A stretch of DNA of 64,000 nt from JALZUV01 sp964654855 (GCA_964654855.1 CAZZJS010000005.1:1-64000), one strand, 5' to 3'; counted from the stretch's first letter, positions 17,683 to 27,171 are shown. Numbers and translations: made by a program. The notes: a model not told the origin generated them from the sequence alone.

Positions 17683-18652
17683 TTACGATTTGCTTTTCTA
17701 ACCAAGTCATAAATTCTTTAGGTTGGTCTAAGGTGAGTTTTACATCCACTACTTTCACCTTCTCACGAAAACTTTCCGGTAATTTAACGTAATCTTTTGC
17801 CGTGGTGAGAAGGGCTGCTTGTTCCTCTTCTGATTTTTCGAGGAGCAAGGCAATGTCGGTTGGAGTATAATTATGGTGGTCGCTATAGGCAATTTCGCCC
17901 AGCAAATTCACACCCTGTTTGCGCAAGCTATCGAAAAACTTATGTGGGGTGGCAAGGCCAGTAAAAGCAAAAGCAGGTTTCGTTTTATATTGGCTAAGGT
18001 CTGTCACTGTATTAAGGGTCGATTTCCAAACCGGTAGATCGGTTGGCGGCTGATAGGTGCCGTCGCCAATTAGAATGATGCCATCGCAGCGTTTCAGGGC
18101 TTTTGTGAGCGGTTCACGTAAAGGCCCAGACGGTACAAATTGACCATTGCCAACCCCATAGTGACTATCCATGATCAATAAGGAAATATCTTTATGGAAG
18201 GTAGGGTTTTGCAAGCCATCATCGGCGATAATGATGCTTGCGCCCTCTTTCAAAGCGGCTTGAGTTGAAGCTTGTCGATTGGTAGAAATCCAAGTGGGGC
18301 ACGTTTGAGCAAGCAATAAAGGTTCGTCTCCAACTTGGGTCGCTTGATGTTTCTGGCTATCAACACGTAAAGGAGTTTTTTGCTTTTCGCCACCATAGCC
18401 TCGGCTGATGCAATGGGGTTCTTGTCCGGCAATTTTTAGCATTCCACTCAGCATACGAGCGGTTGGGGTTTTGCCCGCGCCACCGGCGGTGACATTGCCG
18501 ATGCAAATAACGGGCGCGGAGAGTTTTTGCGGCTTAGCACGAAAGGATTGCCACTTGCGATGCAGGTTGCTGAATCCGTAATAAATCCACCCTAAAGGCG
18601 CTAGCAAGCGACCATGCATAGTTTCTTCTCGCCAGAATGCGGGGGTTTTCAT
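17675..18652 (-). CDS. lpxK: Tetraacyldisaccharide 4'-kinase LpxK
   Basis: A 325-residue inner-membrane kinase that phosphorylates the 4' position of the lipid A disaccharide. The P-loop GNVTAGGAGKT lies at residues 52-62 after an N-terminal membrane-anchoring helix; SRGYGG, DDGLQ and a DSH box follow, as in the family. Length is normal. It overlaps waaA upstream by 4 nt and lpxL downstream by 8 nt, so translation is likely coupled. Confidence 0.95.
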   Translation of the reverse strand: MKTPAFWREETMHGRLLAPLGWIYYGFSNLHRKWQSFRAKPQKLSAPVICIGNVTAGGAGKTPTARMLSGMLKIAGQEPHCISRGYGGEKQKTPLRVDSQKHQATQVGDEPLLLAQTCPTWISTNRQASTQAALKEGASIIIADDGLQNPTFHKDISLLIMDSHYGVGNGQFVPSGPLREPLTKALKRCDGIILIGDGTYQPPTDLPVWKSTLNTVTDLSQYKTKPAFAFTGLATPHKFFDSLRKQGVNLLGEIAYSDHHNYTPTDIALLLEKSEEEQAALLTTAKDYVKLPESFREKVKVVDVKLTLDQPKEFMTWLEKQIVNE

Positions 18653-19923
18653 AGCGCTTCCAAAGTAGGAGTAATTTCAGCAATAATTTTTTCGACGGCG
18701 CCACCTTCTTTTGTGACCATTTCATGGGCAGCTTGCGCAAGAGTTTCTTGTGTATCGTGATTATGCAAAAGCTCTTCGACTGTTTCGCGTAGATTTTCTT
18801 CGTTATGCACGCGCAAACAGGCATCATTACGAATGAAATCAGCGACAATCGCAGGAAAGTTATCCATATGCGGACCTAGAATGAGGGCGCAATCAAGACG
18901 CGCTGCCTCGAGTGGGTTTTGCCCTCCATGTGGGACGAGCGAGCCCCCCATAAAGACGATACCGGCGATACGGTAAAAAATACCTAATTCACCCATACTA
19001 TCGGCGAGGTAAATATCGGTTTCAGCGGTGATAGGGTCTTTTTGTGAACGGCGGGCGACTTTCAACCCCATAGCACTAAGTTCCGTCGCGATACTTTCTC
19101 CGCGTGTGTTATGGCGCGGGACGATGATGGTTAGCAAACCCTCGTGAACTTCACTCAAAGCATGATGGACATTGCCTGCCATTGCTTCTTCACCGGCATG
19201 GGTACTGGCAGCAAGCCAGCGAGGGCGTCCGCCAACTGAGCTAATGACTTCACCAGAGGTTTTAGAATCAGCTGGAAGCGGCGGTGCATCATATTTCAGG
19301 TTACCTAAATGTTTGATGCCTTGTGCGCCTAATGCACGAAAATGATCTGCGGATTTGGTATTTTGCGGGTAAATCGCTTCGAAACAATCCAGCATGCAGA
19401 TGATGGCTCCTGGGAATTTCTTCCATCGCTGGAAGGAACGGCGTGACATGCGCGCGTTCATGAGTCGCATTTCGCAGCCATAACGATGGGTTAGCGTAAT
19501 AAGATTTGGCCAAACTTCAGATTCAATAAAGAGTGCGAGAGAAGGCTGCCAGTGGTTTAAAAATTTACCGATCGCACGGGGGCTATCCACGGGCGCATAT
19601 TGATGGATGGCACAATCGGGTAATTTATTCTCTAGCAATTTAGCTGAGCTTTTTGTGACGGTGGTAACGAGGATTTTAACCTCTGGTTTTTGTTCGGAAA
19701 TTTGCTGAATGAGCGGCAAAACCGAAAGCGACTCGCCCACGCTAGAAGCATGAATCCAGATAAGTTTACCCTGCGGACGGCTCATCGCGATACGCCCCAA
19801 TTTTTCCTGATAGCGCAGGTGGTCTTCTTTGCCTTTATGCATGCGAAAACGTAGCCACAGCGGTAATAACGGCGTCGCAACCCAAGAGGCAATGCGGTAA
19901 AGCTTCAAGTAAGGCAATGGCAT
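18649..19923 (-). CDS. waaA: 3-deoxy-D-manno-octulosonic acid transferase WaaA
   Basis: A 424-residue GT30 glycosyltransferase that transfers Kdo from CMP-Kdo to lipid IVA at the inner membrane. Visible family motifs are the N-terminal membrane segment, IWIHASSVGE with the catalytic Glu, the FIESEVWPNL motif, and the C-terminal nucleotide-sugar site MGGSLVPHGGQNPLEAA. First gene of waaA-lpxK-lpxL. The number of Kdo units added cannot be judged from sequence. Confidence 0.95.
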   Translation of the reverse strand: MPLPYLKLYRIASWVATPLLPLWLRFRMHKGKEDHLRYQEKLGRIAMSRPQGKLIWIHASSVGESLSVLPLIQQISEQKPEVKILVTTVTKSSAKLLENKLPDCAIHQYAPVDSPRAIGKFLNHWQPSLALFIESEVWPNLITLTHRYGCEMRLMNARMSRRSFQRWKKFPGAIICMLDCFEAIYPQNTKSADHFRALGAQGIKHLGNLKYDAPPLPADSKTSGEVISSVGGRPRWLAASTHAGEEAMAGNVHHALSEVHEGLLTIIVPRHNTRGESIATELSAMGLKVARRSQKDPITAETDIYLADSMGELGIFYRIAGIVFMGGSLVPHGGQNPLEAARLDCALILGPHMDNFPAIVADFIRNDACLRVHNEENLRETVEELLHNHDTQETLAQAAHEMVTKEGGAVEKIIAEITPTLEAL

Positions 19924-20018
19924 GATTCTGCGTTTTTAACCGAAAGTGGAGATTTTGTCCAATGGGGTAAATGATCAATTTATTTTACTTCTTTTAACTT
20001 TATCCCTAACGTCTCGAT

Positions 20019-21017
20019 ATGACAGGTGGAGCAGAACGTCGCGTATGGGTGTTAACGGATGAACGTCCGGGGAATCGCACGCAAAGTATCGGCGTAGCGC
20101 AGAAATTGCCTTATGAATTTGAGGAAAAACATCTGGAATTCTCACTGCTGGGTGGTTTGCCGAATCGGTTAATGGGGGGAAGTCATTTCCGCCTGCGTCG
20201 TCGTTCTCGCGCAATTTTAAATGCACCTTGGCCAGATATTGCCATTGCAGCAGGGCGTAAATTAGCGCCAGCACTTCGCTATATTAAACAGAAAAATCCG
20301 GATTGTTTTACGGTTTATTTGATGAATCCGCAAACGAGTCTCCGTCATTTTGATATGGTGGCCATGCCCGAGCATGATAAGCCGCCAGCAAAGCCCAATG
20401 TATTGCCCACGGTTGGCCCTGTGCATTCTTTAACGACGAAAACATTGAATGAAGAAGCCGATAAATGGCGCAGCCAGTTAGCGCATTTAGCGGAGCCGCG
20501 TGTTGCGTTGCTTGTGGGCGGAGATTCCAAATCTGCACAATTTACCAGCCAAGATTTCCACGATATGGGTGAGATGGCTAGCCAAATGGCGCGTGATATT
20601 GGCGAAAAAGATAAACCCGGATCGCTGATGGTGACGACTAGTCCGCGCACCAATGCGCGTGCAATGGATTATTTGCGCCTCTCACTTTCGGTGGAACATG
20701 AGCTATTCGTATGGCAATCGCGGGTGGATAATCCGTATCATGCCTATTTGGCGCTGGCGAATGTGATTATTGTGAGTGGCGATTCCATGAGCATGTGTGC
20801 TGAGGCTTGCGCGTTGGGTAAACCCGTCTTTATTTACGTGCCACGCGGCGGCAAATTATCGCCGAAGCTGATGCGTTTTCACCAATCGCTCTTTGATCGC
20901 AACCTTGCACAACCGCTTACTGCGGGCGCCATGCCGCAATGGAATACGGGCGCTGCTTTGAATGAGGCAGGCCGAGTCGCTAGCGAGATTGTCCGTCGCA
21001 ATGGAACATTGATCTAA
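20019..21017 (+). CDS. ELM1/GT-B-like family protein (mitochondrial fission ELM1 homologue)
   Basis: A 332-residue protein of the ELM1 family (formerly DUF1022). The start VWVLTDERPGNRTQSIGVA and the end DSMSMCAEACALGKPVFIY are characteristic and resemble a GT-B glycosyltransferase with nucleotide-sugar site. In plants the homologue affects mitochondrial fission; the bacterial role is not established, though proximity to the lipid A/Kdo genes (divergent from waaA, 95 nt apart) fits an envelope glycan role. No ribosome site is visible before the ATG. Confidence 0.82.
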   Translation: MTGGAERRVWVLTDERPGNRTQSIGVAQKLPYEFEEKHLEFSLLGGLPNRLMGGSHFRLRRRSRAILNAPWPDIAIAAGRKLAPALRYIKQKNPDCFTVYLMNPQTSLRHFDMVAMPEHDKPPAKPNVLPTVGPVHSLTTKTLNEEADKWRSQLAHLAEPRVALLVGGDSKSAQFTSQDFHDMGEMASQMARDIGEKDKPGSLMVTTSPRTNARAMDYLRLSLSVEHELFVWQSRVDNPYHAYLALANVIIVSGDSMSMCAEACALGKPVFIYVPRGGKLSPKLMRFHQSLFDRNLAQPLTAGAMPQWNTGAALNEAGRVASEIVRRNGTLI

Positions 21018-21087
21018 CCGACAGTCATTGACTTTTCGCCCGTCTGCCTTACATCTATCCCCATCATAACAATAATGGAGAGTTCCC

Positions 21088-21690
21088 ATGAGCGTATTAG
21101 TAGGTAAAGAAGCCCCAAATTTCACCGCAGCAACGGTAATGGGTGATAATGAAATCAAAGATGATTTTGACCTAAAAGAATATTTAGATGGCAAAATGGG
21201 TATCTTATTTTTCTACCCACTCGATTTTACCTTTGTTTGCCCGTCTGAAATTATCGCCTTCAATAACCGTCTTGAAGAATTCACTAGCCGTGGCTGTAAG
21301 GTTGTTGGCGTATCGGTTGATTCACATTTCAGCCACCTTGCGTGGAAAAATACGGATGTGAATAATGGTGGTATTGGTCAGGTTCAATATCCATTGGTAG
21401 CGGATTTAACCAAGCAAATCTCACGCGATTATGATGTTCTCGTGAATGATTCTGTAGCTTTCCGCGGCACGTTCCTGATCGACGAAAACTTCACCGTTCG
21501 CCATCAAGTGGTCAATGACCTTCCATTGGGTCGTAACATTGACGAAGCGATTCGTATGGTCGATGCGCTTCAATTCCATAACGAGCATGGCGAAGTATGC
21601 CCAGCCGGTTGGGATAAAGGCAAAGACGGTATGAAAGCGGATTCATGCGGCGTGGCTGATTATCTCGAAAAGAATGCTGCAAACCTGTAA
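21088..21690 (+). CDS. Typical 2-Cys peroxiredoxin (AhpC/Prx1 type)
   Basis: A 200-residue peroxidase that reduces hydrogen peroxide and organic peroxides. The peroxidatic cysteine is C51 in FTFVCPSE, the resolving cysteine C171 in EVCPAGW. The C-terminal helix after C171 is of the long, Prx1 kind. GGAG precedes the ATG and TTGACT stands at 21028-21033 as a possible -35. The thioredoxin reductase gene follows, which fits an electron supply through thioredoxin. Confidence 0.95.
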   Translation: MSVLVGKEAPNFTAATVMGDNEIKDDFDLKEYLDGKMGILFFYPLDFTFVCPSEIIAFNNRLEEFTSRGCKVVGVSVDSHFSHLAWKNTDVNNGGIGQVQYPLVADLTKQISRDYDVLVNDSVAFRGTFLIDENFTVRHQVVNDLPLGRNIDEAIRMVDALQFHNEHGEVCPAGWDKGKDGMKADSCGVADYLEKNAANL

Positions 21691-21702
21691 GTAACATGCG
21701 TT

Positions 21703-21736
21703 CCCCTTGCTGGCTTGCGTGCTGGCAAGGGGGCTT
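21703..21736 (+). terminator. Hairpin terminator between peroxiredoxin and trxB
   Basis: Perfect 8-bp stem CCCCTTGC (21703-21710) with GCAAGGGG (21725-21732), 14-nt loop, followed by GCTTTT. It ends 18 nt before trxB, so it probably attenuates read-through from the peroxiredoxin gene. Confidence 0.6.
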
Positions 21737-21753
21737 TTAACAAAGAAAATATT

Positions 21754-22713
21754 ATGACATCACATCACACTTCCGTTCTTATTATTGGTTCAGGTGCAGC
21801 GGGCTGTACGGCCGCTATTTATGCTGCACGTGCAGGGCATACACCGATTATGGTGCATGGCATGCAACCAGGTGGGCAATTGACAATTACGACTGAGGTT
21901 GAAAATTACCCTGGCTTTGCCGATCCCATTGAAGGGCCGTGGTTGATGCAACAAATGGAAAAACAGGCCGAGAATGTTGGCACAAAAATTTTCCATGATA
22001 CGATTATCGAATGTGATTTATCGAAGCGCCCTTTCACAGCGAAAGGGGATTCAGGTGATGAATATACCGGTGATTCTCTCGTCATCGCAACTGGCGCTTC
22101 GGCGCGTTGGTTAGGTGCGACAGGCGAAGAGAAATTCCAAAACTTTGGTGTTTCTGCTTGTGCGACTTGCGATGGTTTCTTTTTCAAGAATCAAGAAGTC
22201 ACGGTTATCGGCGGCGGTAACTCTGCAGTGGAAGAAGCTTTGTTCCTTTCCAATATCTGTAAGAAGGTTACCGTGATCCACCGTCGTGATGAGTTGCGTG
22301 CGGAAAAGATTATGCAAAAGCGTCTCTTTGCGAAAGAGAATATCGAAATGTTATGGGATCATACGGTGGAAGAGTTTGTCGGAACCGATAACCCACCATC
22401 GCTGACGGGTGTGCGTGTGAAGAGTACTAAAACAGGTGAGGAATCTGTGGTGGAATGTACCGGCTCTTTCGTTGCCATTGGCCATGTGCCCAATACTGAT
22501 CTTTTCAAAGGCCAGCTTGAGATGCATGATAATGGCTATCTCAAAACGGCGTATGATAGCACTGCTACGAATGTTCCTGGTGTTTATGCTTGCGGCGATG
22601 TGCAAGATTTCACCTACCGCCAAGCTGTTACGGCTGCCGGTACAGGTTGCATGTCAGCATTGGAAGCTGAGAAGTTCTTGGCTGAGAATGAGGATGAAGC
22701 GGCTGCAGCTTAA
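21754..22713 (+). CDS. trxB: Thioredoxin-disulfide reductase TrxB
   Basis: A 319-residue flavoprotein that passes electrons from NADPH to thioredoxin. It shows the FAD site GSGAAGCTAA, the redox pair C136-A-T-C139 in SACATCDG, the NADPH site GGGNSAVEEA and the second FAD motif YACGDVQD. I chose the ATG at 21754; a start at 21715 would lie inside the terminator hairpin. Its stop abuts the stop of the convergent HExxH gene with no gap. Confidence 0.96.
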   Translation: MTSHHTSVLIIGSGAAGCTAAIYAARAGHTPIMVHGMQPGGQLTITTEVENYPGFADPIEGPWLMQQMEKQAENVGTKIFHDTIIECDLSKRPFTAKGDSGDEYTGDSLVIATGASARWLGATGEEKFQNFGVSACATCDGFFFKNQEVTVIGGGNSAVEEALFLSNICKKVTVIHRRDELRAEKIMQKRLFAKENIEMLWDHTVEEFVGTDNPPSLTGVRVKSTKTGEESVVECTGSFVAIGHVPNTDLFKGQLEMHDNGYLKTAYDSTATNVPGVYACGDVQDFTYRQAVTAAGTGCMSALEAEKFLAENEDEAAAA

Positions 22714-23517
22714 TTAGCGGGCAGGGCTTTTGCTTGGCTTGTTGAAAGAGGTGGCAAGATCCTGATAAAATCCGAGTTTATCTAATGTGTTTTGGATAGG
22801 TTGCATACGTTTTGGGTAATCTGTGTTCTCGGCTTTTAATTTCTGGGTGGCGACTCCGATAATGGTTTTCCATTCTTTTGGTGAAATATCAACAAGGCGC
22901 CAGCTCATATTTTCAATCCGGTCAGTCATAGTGCTATCGATCTTTTCAATTTTTATAGGATGCGAATCTGTTTTTGGTTCGGCGTATTTCATACACTTAT
23001 TGCGCATAAACTCATAATCATGATGAGGCAGGTCGTCTTGTGTCAGGTCGGCTATTTTTTGTTTCGCGAAAAGTCCGGCAGCAAAATAGATAGCGGCATT
23101 TTGATTCGAAAAATGTTGCCATTTTTCTTTTGTATTTCTTTTGGTGTAGTCATTCACATAACCACGAAATTCCTTAATCTGCCGTGTATAGAATTCTTTA
23201 TAAATAGGTTCACGAATTTTTTGATGTGTAATACCAAGTAAGAAGTTTGTTAGAAACATCTCTTGTTGTGGCGTATGCCCAAGCTTTGGAAAAAGATGTG
23301 ATATCTCGTGAATAATTGATCCTCTGTTTTTGAAAGGTGTTTCTAAGGCATGTTCATGAAATACTTTCAAATTTTCTAGATAATAGTCTCGATTTCCTTT
23401 CTTGCCCATGGCTTTGACCATATCTAAAACGGTTGGTTCTAAGCCTTGCTCTTCCATTTGAAGCATTTGATTTCTCAAATCATCGTAATAAGTTTTGTTA
23501 ATGAGGTTTTGTGTCAT
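22714..23517 (-). CDS. Unrecognised HExxH protein, tandem paralogue A
   Basis: A 267-residue protein that I cannot assign to a family. HEISH at residues 70-74 fits a zinc-peptidase HExxH motif, followed by LGHTPQQEM with another His at 81. No signal peptide or membrane segment is evident; the protein is rich in Lys, Tyr and Gln and ends in a Pro/Ser/Lys tail. It is clearly related along its length to the neighbouring paralogue: NKxYYD at the start, HExxH, GHTPQQEM, IYFAAG and EEWRNIIAVAT / KEWKTIIGVAT. Enzyme activity is a possibility only. Confidence 0.65.
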   Translation of the reverse strand: MTQNLINKTYYDDLRNQMLQMEEQGLEPTVLDMVKAMGKKGNRDYYLENLKVFHEHALETPFKNRGSIIHEISHLFPKLGHTPQQEMFLTNFLLGITHQKIREPIYKEFYTRQIKEFRGYVNDYTKRNTKEKWQHFSNQNAAIYFAAGLFAKQKIADLTQDDLPHHDYEFMRNKCMKYAEPKTDSHPIKIEKIDSTMTDRIENMSWRLVDISPKEWKTIIGVATQKLKAENTDYPKRMQPIQNTLDKLGFYQDLATSFNKPSKSPAR

Positions 23518-23519
23518 GT

Positions 23520-24328
23520 TTAGCGATTTTTTTCAGGCTGGTTAGAGGGTTGACTTTTTTGTTCAGCCATTTTGGCTTTCCAGCCATAGAGTAAATCGTT
23601 CTTAACGAGCGTATCTTTGATAGCAGTGAGTCGTTTTGGGTACTTACAGTCTGGACTCGTTGGTTCCATTAAGTTGGTGGCTACGGCGATAATATTACGC
23701 CATTCTTCGCGTGAAAGCTGAAGAAGTTCGGCGGGTGCATTTAATATCATATCATCATTAAGTAATCTGATAGGAGTCGTTATGGGTTCTATTTCGGAAT
23801 CCTCTGCCTTTGAATAGTTTTTTAAGAACTTGCGTTGCGTTTTGTAAGATTCATTTTCTAAATCTTCGTCCCAGTAAGCGGTAATTTTTTGATTTAAATA
23901 CTGTCCTGCAGCAAAGTAAATTGCCGTATCGCGTGCTGAAGCCGTTTTGAAATTTTTAAAAGCATCTTTTGCCAACCAAGATTTTTTTGCGATTGTTTCA
24001 TAGCTTTGATTAATTTGCCAAATATTAGAAGCTGCATATGATTGATGCTTACTATAGGAGTGGAGGCCTGCCATCACAGGAGCAAGAAGCATCTCTTGTT
24101 GAGGAGTGTGACCAATGCGGCAAAAAAATGAGCCATTTCATGAGTTAGCTTGGCCGGAGTGAAAGTTCTTTCTAGCGTTCCCTCTCTTAAAGAACGAAAG
24201 TTTTTATAATAATCTATATTCCCCTGTTCACGCATATTTTTGATAAGATGCTTCACGCGAGGACGTAACTTCCATCCCTTTGAATGAGCCCCATCATAAT
24301 ATTCTTTATTGGTTAGCTTCGGTGCCAT
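23520..24328 (-). pseudogene. Tandem paralogue B of the HExxH protein, frameshifted
   Basis: Two minus-strand frames (24328-24074 and 24092-23520) together match paralogue A from end to end. The first carries HEMAH at residues 63-67 and loses frame just after it, at a run of seven T (plus strand A run 24122-24128); adding one T restores HFFCRIGHTPQQEM, parallel to paralogue A. The gene would encode about 269 residues. It begins 2 nt upstream of paralogue A in the same direction. The cause may be a real inactivation, slippage-based switching or a sequencing error in the homopolymer. Confidence 0.7.
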
Positions 24329-24430
24329 GCATTCATTCTAAGGTTTAAAGGTTAAAACTTCTTTACCAGAGATTTGCATGCAATGCATATAACTGCTATA
24401 TAGTTATGTGAAACATGCAAGAAGGTGGCG

Positions 24431-25324
24431 ATGTTAGATTGGGATAAATTGCGAGTGTTCCATACGGTGGCGCAAGCAGAGAGCCTTACACGTGCCGGTG
24501 AGTTATTGAATCTCAGCCAGTCAGCGGTGAGTCGCCAAGTATCCGGTTTGGAGGAGCAGCTTGGCATGACGCTCTTTCACCGTCATGCGCGGGGTTTGAT
24601 TCTGACGGAGCAGGGCGAAATTCTCTATCAAACAGCCGCTGAGATGGCGCAGAATATTCGTGCAACCGAAAATGCTCTAACCGATAGTCGTGAGCGCCCT
24701 AAAGGGCCGCTGATTGTATCTACACCGGTGGCGATTGGTACCATGTGGTTGATTCCTCAACTGGCAGAGTTTCAGCAACTCTATCCCGATATTACGGTAA
24801 CGTTGAATGTGCAAGATACGGAAGTAAATGTGGCGATGCGTGAGGCAGATTGTGCCTTGCGGGTGCATCAGAGTAATGCGCCAGATGTGGTGCAGCGTAA
24901 GATTACGACTATCCATAATGATCTTTATGCTTCGAATGATTATCTGCGTAAATACGGCGTGCCCCGCAAAGCGGAAGAACTGCATGAGCATCAGTTAATT
25001 ACTTATGGTGAAGAGTTCCGCGCGCCTTTCTCTGAGGTGGATTGGTTGTTGCGCCTTGGTGGTAAGAATAAAACAGCGCTGCGTCCTGCCTTTAAGGTGA
25101 ATAGCCTATTTGGAATGCTGCGAGCGGTGGAGCAGGGGATGGGTATCGCCGGCTTACCGGATTATATGGTGCGTGGTGCGCGTAATATTAGTCCAGTTTT
25201 GCCTAATACGCGCGGGCCTGCGGTAGATGCTTATTTTGTGTATGGGACAGAGCTTCGTAATTCGAAACGTATTACCGTGTTCCGTGATTTTCTCTTGCGG
25301 AAGTTTGCTTCGACTGAGTTTTAG
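24431..25324 (+). CDS. LysR family transcriptional regulator
   Basis: A 297-residue regulator with the N-terminal winged HTH (FHTVAQAESLTRAGELLNLS, AVSRQVSGLEEQLG) and a C-terminal periplasmic-binding-protein-like effector domain. The ATG at 24431 follows GAAGG by 5 nt; a GTG two codons earlier is less likely. It is transcribed away from the frameshifted HExxH gene, about 100 nt apart, so it could control that pair, as LysR proteins often regulate divergent neighbours; no direct evidence. Effector unknown. Confidence 0.9.
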   Translation: MLDWDKLRVFHTVAQAESLTRAGELLNLSQSAVSRQVSGLEEQLGMTLFHRHARGLILTEQGEILYQTAAEMAQNIRATENALTDSRERPKGPLIVSTPVAIGTMWLIPQLAEFQQLYPDITVTLNVQDTEVNVAMREADCALRVHQSNAPDVVQRKITTIHNDLYASNDYLRKYGVPRKAEELHEHQLITYGEEFRAPFSEVDWLLRLGGKNKTALRPAFKVNSLFGMLRAVEQGMGIAGLPDYMVRGARNISPVLPNTRGPAVDAYFVYGTELRNSKRITVFRDFLLRKFASTEF

Positions 25325-25559
25325 GCTTTTATTTTCTGCCCCCGGTCGGTTTCTTAACCTAGCGATAGGCGGCGCTCTGCTTGCTCACGGCTGACTCGGC
25401 CTGCTGGCTTAGATCAATGGTTTAGGTGTAGAAATATTAACGAGGTAGCGCGATATATGCATGCTAATTACCATAAAATGCTTGTGATATGCGTTTTGTG
25501 CATAAGAAAACTGCAATAATGTTAATTATCATTTAGAATTTAGGCTGCTACATAAGATT

Positions 25560-25665
25560 CACATCTGGCCGAGGTCAGATTCTTTCATTAGAGATTACTC
25601 ATATGAAAGCCTCCCTGTTATAAAGCTTGAGTCGGGACAAATTCGTTTGTTCCGGCTCCTTTTTT
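25560..25665 (+). ncRNA. Possible small RNA or leader with two hairpins
   Basis: The 380-nt gap 25325-25704 has no convincing gene. Within it, TCTGGC-CGAG-GTCAGA forms a 6-bp hairpin with a CGAG tetraloop near 25564-25579, a six-codon frame MKASLL runs 25603-25623, and a strong intrinsic terminator follows at 25629. This arrangement fits a short terminated transcript such as a small RNA or an attenuated leader. No clear promoter was identified. Confidence 0.35.
25629..25665 (+). terminator. Strong intrinsic terminator with UUCG tetraloop
   Basis: GAGTCGGGACAAA pairs with TTTGTTCCGGCTC over 13 bp (two G-T pairs) around a TTCG loop, followed by a run of six T. It lies 300 nt after the LysR gene and 40 nt before the next gene. 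Confidence 0.8.
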
Positions 25666-25704
25666 GTTTAAAGTTCCTTAATATATTTGTGTTTCAATTG
25701 TTGG

Positions 25705-26154
25705 ATGCAAAATTCACAAGTTCCTGGAAGCGAAGGGTTGTCTAATAGGCTTACGCTTGTTGCGCAGTCTATTAGCGGGTTGGTTGTGCTCCCCAAACCT
25801 AGTATGCGTGCGATGTTAGTCTTTTCAGATACAAAAGCGGCTGAAATGGCGCGAGGGCTCGTCGCCCCATTTTTATATGCTGATTTGAACGATCAAGCTC
25901 AAAAATACTCACCAGAGAGGATAGCTCAGATTAATTCGCCGCCGTTTAATATGATAAAAACAGATAATCATACTTTGGTGGAAGTTCCATATAATCATCC
26001 AGATTACCAATGGTTGGATATTTTAACACAACTTGCTGATGATAAGGGTATTCCGCGTAGAGAGATTCACGAGATGGAGCCCATCAGTTATAAAAAAATG
26101 AATGAACTTTGCTTAGATATGAGCAAAGAATATGAAGCAAAGCACCAACGATAA
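25705..26154 (+). CDS. Hypothetical protein
   Basis: A 149-residue soluble protein that I do not recognise. It has no signal peptide or membrane segment, begins MQNSQVPGSEG and ends in a Lys/Glu-rich helix. Motifs such as HTLVEVPYNHPDYQWLDIL are not diagnostic. The ATG at 25705 was preferred to a TTG at 25687. It stands between the terminator and sucD, where sucC would be expected in many alphaproteobacteria, but it bears no resemblance to succinyl-CoA ligase beta. Confidence 0.5.
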   Translation: MQNSQVPGSEGLSNRLTLVAQSISGLVVLPKPSMRAMLVFSDTKAAEMARGLVAPFLYADLNDQAQKYSPERIAQINSPPFNMIKTDNHTLVEVPYNHPDYQWLDILTQLADDKGIPRREIHEMEPISYKKMNELCLDMSKEYEAKHQR

Positions 26155-26295
26155 CCTATCATTGACGTAAATTAAAAGCACGGTGCTCTTTAAACTATAT
26201 TTTTATGGGCTAAACGCTTTCCTTGCAGTTGCGCGGGGCAAAGCACTGCTCTATGCATGGAATAACTTAAATTTATGCATTTATAGGAGCATTTC

Positions 26296-27171
26296 ATGGC
26301 TATTCTCGTTGATCAAAATACCAAAGTCATCTGTCAGGGTTTCACGGGTAAAGAAGGAACCTACCATTCAGAGCAAGCGATTGCTTACGGCACGCAGATG
26401 GTTGGTGGTGTGACTCCAGGTAAAGGTGGACAAGATCATTTAGGCTTGCCCGTTTACAATACGGTATTGGAAGCCAAAGAAACGGCTGGTGCAAATGCAT
26501 CTGTAATTTATGTGCCACCTAAATTTGCCGCCGATGCGATTTTGGAAGCGATTGATGCTGAGATTGAATTGATCATCTGTATCACGGAAGGGATTCCAGT
26601 ATTGGACATGGTGGAAGTAAAGCGTGCGCTTTCGGGTAGCAAATCTCGCCTAATCGGCCCTAACTGCCCTGGTGTGATTACGCCAGATGCCTGCAAGATT
26701 GGTATTATGCCCGGCCACATCCATAAGCGTGGTAAAATCGGTATCGTATCGCGTTCTGGTACATTGACTTATGAAGCGGTAGCACAAACCTCTGCGGCAG
26801 GTTTTGGTCAATCGACCTGTGTCGGAATTGGTGGTGATCCAGTGAAAGGCACGGAGTTTATCGATATGCTTGATTTATTCCTACATGATGATGAAACACA
26901 AGCAATTGTAATGATTGGTGAAATTGGTGGTGCTGCTGAAGAAGAAGCGGCAGAGTTCTTGAAGAACCATAAAATCAAAAAGCCAACGGTTGGTTTCGTT
27001 GCGGGTCGTACGGCGCCTCCAGGTCGTCGTATGGGGCACGCTGGTGCGATTGTTTCAGGTGGCCAAGGTGGCGCTGAAAGTAAGATCGAAGCGATGATGT
27101 CTGCGGGTGTGAAAGTCGCCGAATCTCCCGCGCATATCGGTATTGCGATGAAAGAGCTTCTTGCTGCTTAA
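26296..27171 (+). CDS. sucD: Succinyl-CoA ligase alpha subunit SucD
   Basis: A 291-residue subunit that binds CoA and carries the phosphohistidine of succinyl-CoA ligase (TCA cycle, substrate-level phosphorylation). CoA-binding N-terminal GFTGKEGTYHSEQA and the active-site GHAGAIVSGGQGGAESK are intact. AGGAG lies 7 nt before the ATG. The partner gene sucC is not adjacent, contrary to the usual sucCD order; it must be elsewhere if the enzyme works. sucA follows after 36 nt. Confidence 0.97.
   Translation: MAILVDQNTKVICQGFTGKEGTYHSEQAIAYGTQMVGGVTPGKGGQDHLGLPVYNTVLEAKETAGANASVIYVPPKFAADAILEAIDAEIELIICITEGIPVLDMVEVKRALSGSKSRLIGPNCPGVITPDACKIGIMPGHIHKRGKIGIVSRSGTLTYEAVAQTSAAGFGQSTCVGIGGDPVKGTEFIDMLDLFLHDDETQAIVMIGEIGGAAEEEAAEFLKNHKIKKPTVGFVAGRTAPPGRRMGHAGAIVSGGQGGAESKIEAMMSAGVKVAESPAHIGIAMKELLAA

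Noticed and set aside
24074..24328. Stand-alone 84-residue HExxH gene
   Set aside because: Its sequence matches only the first third of paralogue A and continues in the adjacent frame, so it is the 5' part of a frameshifted gene.
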